Of a stretch of DNA of 64,000 bases, positions 57,763-64,000 are shown in pieces. Numbering within the stretch: position 1 is the stretch's first letter; every line of letters starts with the position of its first letter. This stretch comes from Xylogone sp. PMI_703 (Eukaryota > Ascomycota > Leotiomycetes), in the NCBI GenBank assembly GCA_021399445.1, contig JAJTUQ010000011.1, forward strand, positions 496,001 to 560,000, written 5' to 3'. Made by a program: the position numbers and the translations under genes. Under the pieces are notes generated by a model, which did no database searches, was not told where the DNA came from, and worked only from the letters and a program-made list of their open reading frames with translations.

Positions 57763-58688
57763 ATGGCTACCATTGAATCAATCAATCCATTCCCAAATGA
57801 TGTACGGAGTGCTTTTGAAGAATATATTACAAGTGATAGCTATGTCAACCATAATCGAATTCAACCACATGCCTGGCAACGAACTCATGTTTTTGTTGAC
57901 AACCCCACTTTGAAACCAATTGATCAAGCTGATGCCAACCTCAAATATCGAGCTATACATAACTTTGAATTGATAGACAGGAAGTTATACGACGGCCTGA
58001 TGCTCAGCATTCAAATCCTCGATATGTGGTTCCAGAAAAGGAGATATTTGATGTGATTGCTACAGAACACCTCAAATTGCTTCATGCTGGCCGTAATAAA
58101 GTATGGCTAGTTATTGAACAGAATTACCATGGAATCAAGCGTCAGGACGTTGAATGGGTGCTCAAAAGGTGCAAGAACTGTGCCTTGAACAGGCCATCTG
58201 CTACCAAAGCTCCACTTGAGCCTATTATTACTGAAAAGGCATGGGAACGCGTTCAGGTGGATTTGATCGATATGAGACATGAACCTTCTGGCAAATATAA
58301 GTGGATATTGCATATCAAGGACCATTTTACGAAATATTCACAACTATACCCACTTAAAAGCAAAGAATCCATTCCAATTGCACATGCCTTTGCTCGGTTT
58401 ATTATGGCATTTTTCCCTGCAAAAATTGTTCAATGCGATAATGGTAAGGAATTCAAAGGTGCCTTCTTAATCATATTACGCAAATATGGCATTAAACTTA
58501 TCAATGGGAAGCCTCGAACGCCTCAAACTCAAGGCCTTGTTGAACAGGCAAATGGAGTGGTTGAAAGCAAAATCAGAGCTTGGAAAATGGATAATGGCTC
58601 AACTGAATGGGTTGATGGGTTAGTGGAGGTTACCTTGGGCGGCTCGAAAGGAAGCCATCTTCACTTTGATTCAAACATTGTCAAGTGA
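57763..58688 (+). pseudogene. Ginger-like (cellular integrase-type) transposase relic
   Basis: The frame from ATG 57763 (MATIESINPFPNDVRSAFEE) continues, after a 1-nt shift near 57990, into a zinc-binding HHCC-like region (H...LLHAGRNKVW...CKNC) and an rve integrase core. The catalytic residues are readable: Asp in VQVDLIDM, Asp in VQCDNGKEFKG and Glu in TQGLVEQANG. No reverse transcriptase or protease frame is nearby, and the protein starts just upstream of the integrase, as in Ginger DNA transposons and derived host genes and not in a Ty3 polyprotein. The core breaks off after EWVDGLVEVTLG, and the last 15 codons look unrelated. It is therefore frameshifted and 3'-truncated. A Ty3/gypsy integrase scrap is the alternative. 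Confidence 0.75.
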
Positions 58689-59072
58689 TTGATGATCTAA
58701 CATTCTCAAGCTGCAAAGTTTAATATGAAGCTAACAGATCGTGTTTCTTTATTAGATATATTAATTCTAAGTGCCATGGTTCATTAATTGGTTATACTTC
58801 CACAAATACCTTGGGTTGTTTTGATAATATCCTAAACTAGCTAGTGTCTTGTCGCAAAATCCTAAGCTCCACATTTCGATATTCGAAGGGGCTAGCTTCT
58901 TGACGCAAAATTCAAATGGGCAAATTACGCGAACCCCAAGCTTCTCGAATCTAGGCACAATATGGGGCATAGAATGCCAAAGTATGATTGCGGCCTGTAA
59001 CCCAATTATCTATCTAAAAAAGCGTAAGTGTTTTATTTGTAAGCTATGTTGGAATGATAAGACTCAGTGTTT
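58689..59072. other. Intergenic spacer
   Basis: About 380 bp following the integrase relic; no gene recognised. TCTTGTCGCAAAATCCTAAGC and TTCTTGACGCAAAATTCAAATG hint at a weak internal duplication. Confidence 0.4.
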
Positions 59073-59456
59073 TCACGAAGAATCATGTGACATCATCGAG
59101 TCTGTAGAATCAATTGGCTCTGTCGTAGAGTCATCTTGTACCTGCCGTTGCTTTCTTGCTGACCCCACCAAATCGTCGTAGTCAGGTTGACGCTTCATTT
59201 TGACCTTCGAGGTGATTTCAGTAGCTCTCTTAAATTGGGACTTGAATCTAGCATAATTCAAGCCTAGTTCCTCAAAGAGTGCAAAGACGGCTTTTTGCCG
59301 ATATCTTTGCACAGCCTCTTCAAGTGACGATGGTGGGTCCGGTCGAGGGTCGAGGTCATCCGAGTCTGCATCAGTTTCATCATCATAGGCCCAACGGTCA
59401 AGTGGAATTTGATACCGCTGGTGAAGCGAAATGAGCTCTCCGTCTAATCTAGCCAT
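59073..59456 (-). CDS. Hypothetical protein, C-terminal part of a two-frame locus
   Basis: 127 codons starting MARLDGELISLHQRY, with an acidic linker (DDETDADSDDLDPRPDPP), a helical segment (ALFEELGLNYARFKSQFKR) and a polar, Ser/Asp-rich tail. It starts 7 nt after the stop of the coiled-coil frame on the same strand, in a different frame. A GTGAGT donor and TTAAATAG acceptor lie between the two frames, but splicing there does not join them in frame. So this is either a frameshifted second exon or a separate unit. No family recognised. Confidence 0.5.
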   Translation of the reverse strand: MARLDGELISLHQRYQIPLDRWAYDDETDADSDDLDPRPDPPSSLEEAVQRYRQKAVFALFEELGLNYARFKSQFKRATEITSKVKMKRQPDYDDLVGSARKQRQVQDDSTTEPIDSTDSMMSHDSS

Positions 59457-59462
59457 GAGACT

Positions 59463-60242
59463 CTATTTAATATACAATAGATAAAGGATAAGAGTTAACT
59501 CACGATTCCTTTCACTGTGTAGATCCCAGTAAAATCCAACCTTCTTCCTTTTCCAAGAAGATAATTCTGTTGCAGTGTCGTGGTACATGAAGATGATATT
59601 TCCGTCAGGTTTGGCATAGCGAACCGGGACATGCTGCACCGTCTCATAGAGTCTTCGAAGAGCATAATTTTGAGTCCGAGCTGCTTCTCGGCGTTGATAG
59701 AATCCAAATAGTTCTATTTCCATCCGTAGCTCGTATATATCCTTCTTTATATCGCCTTCGATTACTTGAAGCTTGTCATCCAGCTTGCTAACAGCGGTCG
59801 AGAGCTTCACGTCGATTTCATCAACATGATTGATGAAATCGGATTCCACATCCTCAAACTTCCCATTTATTGTTCCTATCTGATCTCCGATATCATGTAC
59901 TCCGCGCTCAAGATTGTCGAATCGATTTTCTAATTCGGTATATTGCTCACTTATTTCCCCTCGATGTGCTTCCAGAGTGTCTAGGACGGTCGAGTAGCTA
60001 CCCTGTGATGAATTGCCGGGCGGAGAAGAAATAGGTTTATTAGAAATATGATTCTCGAGGTTATTTAAACGATTGTGATTCTCGACGAGGCATCGGCGGA
60101 GCGTTGATTCAGCTTGGGACTCGAGTGTCTCATCGTTGTTGTTTGGAGGCGTTTGATAGCTATAGGTGGCATTGATCCCCTGTAGGAATGTGGTGATAAG
60201 TTGTATGCGATCTTGAGTTCTAGTTCTCACTGGAAGAGACAT
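59463..60242 (-). CDS. Hypothetical coiled-coil protein
   Basis: 259 codons from MSLPVRTRTQDRIQL. A polar N-terminus (residues 1-85) precedes a long heptad-rich coiled coil (about 85-175: LEAHRGEISEQYTELENRF, VDEIDVKLSTAVSKLDDK) and a compact C-terminal region (FGFYQRREAARTQNYAL, HVPVRYAKPDGNIIFMYHD). The last dozen codons (RELTLILYLLYIK) look like read-through into an intron, since a GTGAGT lies at SERN. It could be a gag-like or accessory protein of a transposon, given transposon remains on both sides, or a lineage-specific gene. I do not recognise it. Confidence 0.55.
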   Translation of the reverse strand: MSLPVRTRTQDRIQLITTFLQGINATYSYQTPPNNNDETLESQAESTLRRCLVENHNRLNNLENHISNKPISSPPGNSSQGSYSTVLDTLEAHRGEISEQYTELENRFDNLERGVHDIGDQIGTINGKFEDVESDFINHVDEIDVKLSTAVSKLDDKLQVIEGDIKKDIYELRMEIELFGFYQRREAARTQNYALRRLYETVQHVPVRYAKPDGNIIFMYHDTATELSSWKRKKVGFYWDLHSERNRELTLILYLLYIK

Positions 60243-60451
60243 AACATAGTCGATGGAATTGCGACTTTATCGTTTAAATACTACGACAACAGTGGATTGT
60301 TGATTGAGAGGGATTTGAAATTAGAGATGCATAAGACTCGGCTAATCTCTGACTGTTCACGTGAGAACTTCGCGTACCCGAGCATTACGCACATATTCTT
60401 CATTACTTCCGACCCAAAATCTTCCGTCAGATCTTAGGATCCTTTTCCAGA
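60243..60451. other. Spacer between divergent unknown loci
   Basis: Only a short frame (60201-60437, plus) is open. No motif seen. Confidence 0.4.
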
Positions 60452-61648
60452 TTGTTCGAGGTTGCCATAGATGAGATGATACTTCGATTTCGGGCACAGG
60501 GATCCATGGGGTTGGAACTTACCCTATCCGAAGGTGTTGCTGCACTTGATCGATTCGGTAACCACTGCCTCACGGGCTCCTCAAAGGTGCTAATGAACTC
60601 CGTTCTTAGGCCACTTGGCAATATCGATAGCATGCAAAGAAGAGGCTGGCCATTCATCGCCTGATTTTCTCGATCTTCGGCATGGCGGAGGGAGCATAAA
60701 CGTCATCCACTGGCCGAGAGACAAAGATGGGCGTCGTACTGCATGCCACCCTCAAACACGGATATTAAGCTGGTGAGCGCGGAGCACTGGTTGAATAGCA
60801 TTACTGCTGCCCTAGTCTCCACACAGATCGACTGTATGCTAGGATCACATTGTGCGCGGATCACACATCTGAGATTGGTTCGGCTTGTTGGGTTCAAGGT
60901 CACCGTTCGAGCGATTACGCACGACCTAGGAGTCTAAAGCGCGATGCAATCGAAGCGGAAGAGCGAGCTATGCAACCAGTAAAGAAGGAAATAATCGATT
61001 TTGGATATGATATCCCTTTTACTCATATTCCCAAAATCGTGGAAGAAGGGTTCCGGGCGCAGAATAAACTCTTTGCCAAGGGTAACCAAAAAGTGCTCGA
61101 ACATTACCATGTTGCTTACAATTGTCTGCAACGCATCTTGGTGAACCGTTGTGTGACGTACTCCCCATACTCGTGCTGACCCTAAGTATGTCATCAATAT
61201 CACCCACCGTGCTAGACAATAGTCATCATTTTTGAGAAAGGGCCACATAAAGATGCCAGCCAGTTCGCCACAGGTATGGTGACACGAATGTTGTGGGTTT
61301 GGAAACGAGAAGAATTCCCCTGGTACCAAGATGAAGGAGTGGTAGTTTGTGTGTCCGAGATGACAAAAGAGATTAAGCATAACGGGGTTATTAATCGATT
61401 ATTGCGTGAGCTGGGATGGATTGTCCAGAAGCATAGTAAACGCGACAACCCAAGGAATAGCGACGTAGAATTACAATCTGAGGATAAGCTAAGGAGACTT
61501 TACTCCAGAGCTACTGCGATTGCGGGATGATCCACCAGGGTATGTGGTGCCAGTATATCATAGTCACGAACGTGCCTGGCTGGATCGTAGTTCTGGGATC
61601 ATTCGAGAAGCCCCCGTGTCTCACAAAAGGGCCAAAGTAAGGAAATAG
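60452..61648 (+). pseudogene. Unrecognised decayed coding region
   Basis: Several plus-strand segments have normal protein composition and follow each other in changing frames. 60452-60664 gives EMILRFRAQGSMGLELTL and NSVLRPLGNIDSMQRRGWPF; 60743-60903 gives CMPPSNTDIKLVSAEHWL. Next, 60950-61145 gives KKEIIDFGYDIPFTHIPKI, 61276-61500 gives GVINRLLRELGWIVQKH, and a last piece to a TAG near 61648 contains DDPPGYVVPVYHSHERAW. This pattern suggests one or two genes broken by frameshifts. No family was recognised. Confidence 0.45.
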
Positions 61649-62108
61649 ATAAATACCAAATTATTTAATCAAATGTTTTGTGGAGTTTGCAGATAATTAC
61701 AGGCTAATATTATGACAAACCTGGAAATAATAAGAGCATAAGTGTGCTTGTGGAATGAGGATATCTTGGGAGGTCGGTGTGATCTAAGATACAGACCAAA
61801 GCTGAGCTGATGTGGTCTAACAATTATTCAAGACGTAGAATAATTAAGGTATGATACTGAATTCCTTGTTCATATATTCAATATGATTCAACGGTGTTAT
61901 ATCTCATTAAATATATGCTCATTTTGACTTTGACATATGATGTTTTGGATTATCGATATGATAATGCAATAATAAACAAGTTATCAAAGATATAGGAGAA
62001 AAAATGAACACGCCTAAAGAAAATTAATAAATGCGTAAAATATAAACTACCCCCTTATCACCAATATAAAGGAAAATGATTCTTAAGCAATACACCTCTG
62101 CAGATTAG
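61649..62108. other. AT-rich spacer before the hAT element
   Basis: No coding potential seen; strongly AT-rich. Confidence 0.5.
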
Positions 62109-64000
62109 CAGGGTCGATTTCGATACCTGAGGTATCGATTCTACATCGATTCCAGGCGGTATTGATAAGGAATCGGCAGAATCGATACCGATCGATAAGG
62201 AATCGATTCTCTATCTGCACGTGACCGGATAAGAGATGAACTCAATTCTTTTACCGCTTTTTAACGCCGTCTTCATATGTGACTTTTCATATGGTGATAT
62301 CATCTAATATCTCTTATATAAATATGGCTTCTGAAGCTGATTCGTCTTGCTTCGTAAGGTCCTTCACTGAAGAGTCGAGTCAAAGTCGACGAACCAAATG
62401 GAGGAGTCCGGTATGGGACTACTGTCGCACGCCAATCGTGGAAAATGAGGAGAACCCTGATTTCTTATATTGCTCTGGTTGTGTTGAACATGACAAGAAG
62501 CCGTATGGTTCTAATCTTCCGACGAATATGAAGAAGCACCTTCGCACAGCGCACCAAATCATTGTTGAAAAGCGTATTGGGAAGATTCAAGCAGCCGTCG
62601 TACAACAATTAAAGCAACTTCATCTGCAAGCAAAGGCGGCTGGCCAAGCGGAAGAATTCGATTCCGAAATTCTTCAGTCACGGCTCAATCCACAAACGAT
62701 TGATGAAGCTTTGATTTCACTAATCATCGTGCGAAATCTCCCTTTTTCATGTGTTGAGTGGCCTGAGTTTCACACCTTATGTCAAGCATTAAACCCCGAA
62801 TGCGAGGGCATAATTAGTACGGCGCACTCCACAATTACGAGGAAAGTAGAGGGATGTTGGAGCAATTACAAAGACGTTGTACGGCGAGATCTGCAATCGG
62901 CAATCTCGCATATTCATCTCTCACTCGATATTTGGACCTCTCCAAATGGACACCTTCTTTTAGCAATATGTGCACACTATACTACGCACCTCCTCAAGAG
63001 ACAAAAAGCTCTTCTTGCCCTTCGTACAGTAGCAGGCCATAGCGGGGAGAACCAGTTTGATATAGTTCTTCTGGTCCTCAAAGATTACGGCATCGTACGA
63101 AAACTGGGAGCTATCGTTGCTGACAATGCCAGCCCAAATAATACACTTTGTCGAATAATAGAGAGTTATATGTTTGATAAGGAGGACTTGGAGTGGGATG
63201 CAGTGCACTGGCGGATTTCTTGTATTGGCCACATTATCAACCTTGCTGTACAAGGCGTCTTATTTGCAAATATTGTAGATTTAGAAGATCTTACGTCGTA
63301 CGACGATAAAGATAGAAAAGGGGAAAAGGGGGACGAAGAAGTGAGAAAGGCTAAATTCCGGCTTTTAGGACCACTTGGCAAAATGCATAATATCGTCATT
63401 CATATTCGTAGTTCGACTGCCCGGATCGCCGAGTTTTTAGCTCTTGCAGGAAGACGGGTTCCACTTGACAATCGGACGAGGTGGAATAGCTGGTATGAAA
63501 TGCTTGTTGTGGCACTAGATCTGAGGCCAGCTATCGACAACTATGTCCAAAACCACGAATCAGATCTAGAAGATGATGAGCTCTCTAGTGAAGACTGGAG
63601 AAAGCTTCGTACGATCAAGGAGTTTTTAAAACCATTTCATCGAGCTACTCTTTATACTGAAGGGGACTCTGCAGCAATCGACCGAGTTCTCTTTACAATG
63701 GACATATTAATTAAACATTTTCAGATTTCGCTTGTAAGTATTCCTCCTTTTTTAAGTTTAAAAGATACTTATCGGAAGATAGGCCGATTTCAAAAAGAAA
63801 AAAGATGCCGAGTTTATTTTTCGGATTCAAAAAGGGTGGGCAGTCTTTGATAAGTATTACTTTAAGACAGATATGTCTGCGTTATATGCTGCTGCTCTTA
63901 TTTTTCACCCGAGTCGTCGTGCGAGGTATATCGAGGTTAATTGGCCGAAGAAGTGGGCAAAGCCAACTATAGAAAAGGTTAAAAAGCTTTGGGAGAAGTA
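62109..64000 (+). mobile_element. hAT transposon, left end and most of the coding region
   Basis: The left end CAGGGTCGATTTCGATACC has the CAG start common in hAT elements. It is followed over about 100 bp by repeated ATCGAT/GGAATCG motifs in both orientations, as expected for subterminal transposase-binding sites. The element runs off the right edge, so its 8-bp target duplication cannot be checked. Confidence 0.75.
62324..64000 (+). CDS. hAT-superfamily transposase, partial at right edge
   Basis: Start chosen at MASEADSSCFVRSF; an in-frame ATG at 62279 is alternative. Residues about 25-85 form a BED zinc finger (FLYCSGCVEHD...NMKKHLRTAH). The hAT core follows: LSLDIWTSPNG (first catalytic Asp), GAIVADNASPNN (second Asp), CIGHIINLAVQ and RTRWNSWYEM. 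A 64-nt intron (63734-63797, GTAAGT to AAAAAG) joins ISL to KKDAEFIFRIQKGW in frame. Exon 2 contains the start of the C-terminal region (KYYFKTDMSALYAAALIFHPSRR) up to the window edge. No stop or frameshift was found in the visible part, unlike the hAT copy at 28712-30333, which belongs to a different subfamily. Confidence 0.9.

Noticed and set aside
1..64000. Whole window as a Starship-type giant transposon
   Set aside because: No DUF3435 tyrosine recombinase captain or other typical cargo gene was recognised, and no boundary repeats are visible.

Overview
The window looks like a chromosome segment of a filamentous ascomycete, most likely Eurotiales-like (Aspergillus/Penicillium type). The evidence is short spliceosomal introns (about 50-75 nt, GTRNGT donors, CTRAC-like branch sites), Zn2Cys6 regulators, fungal secreted glycosidases, a non-reducing polyketide synthase, and many fungal pogo/Fot1 and hAT transposons. 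No prokaryotic operons, rRNA, tRNA or CRISPR were seen.

Layout. 1-7.6 kb: a decayed non-reducing PKS (SAT-KS-MAT, cut by the left edge), an aldehyde-dehydrogenase scrap and an intact multicopper oxidase, probably the remains of a pigment-type cluster. 7.6-18.8 kb: gene-poor, with a dead pogo transposase, a transposon end, a broken mitochondrial HMG-box gene and hairpins. 18.8-22.1 kb: a GH35 beta-galactosidase complete except for one 1-nt frameshift. 23.7-34.4 kb: a transposon nest (sugar-transporter scrap, three families of TA-flanked miniature elements, an LTR copy split by two insertions, a solo LTR with target duplication, two pogo elements, one hAT). 34.8-57.1 kb: a carbohydrate gene block with a GH39-like hydrolase (frameshifted), an MFS sugar transporter, a large secreted beta-helix glycosidase-like protein, an aldo-keto reductase divergent from a GH31 alpha-xylosidase-like enzyme, a second MFS sugar transporter and an XlnR/AraR-like Zn2Cys6 activator with a 14-nt microexon. 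57.1-64 kb: a Ginger-like integrase relic, an unknown coiled-coil locus, an unrecognised decayed coding region and a hAT transposase running off the right edge.

How the genes may work together (inference): secreted GH35, GH39-like and beta-helix enzymes would trim side chains of a plant hemicellulose such as xyloglucan, the MFS proteins import sugars or oligosaccharides, the apparently cytosolic GH31 enzyme splits xylosyl oligosaccharides, the aldo-keto reductase oxidises a released aldose, and the Zn2Cys6 protein is a candidate local regulator. Two of the enzymes and a third transporter are broken, so the block appears to be decaying or is affected by assembly errors.

The exon models were made by eye from frame, splice motifs and family conservation; no database search was run.
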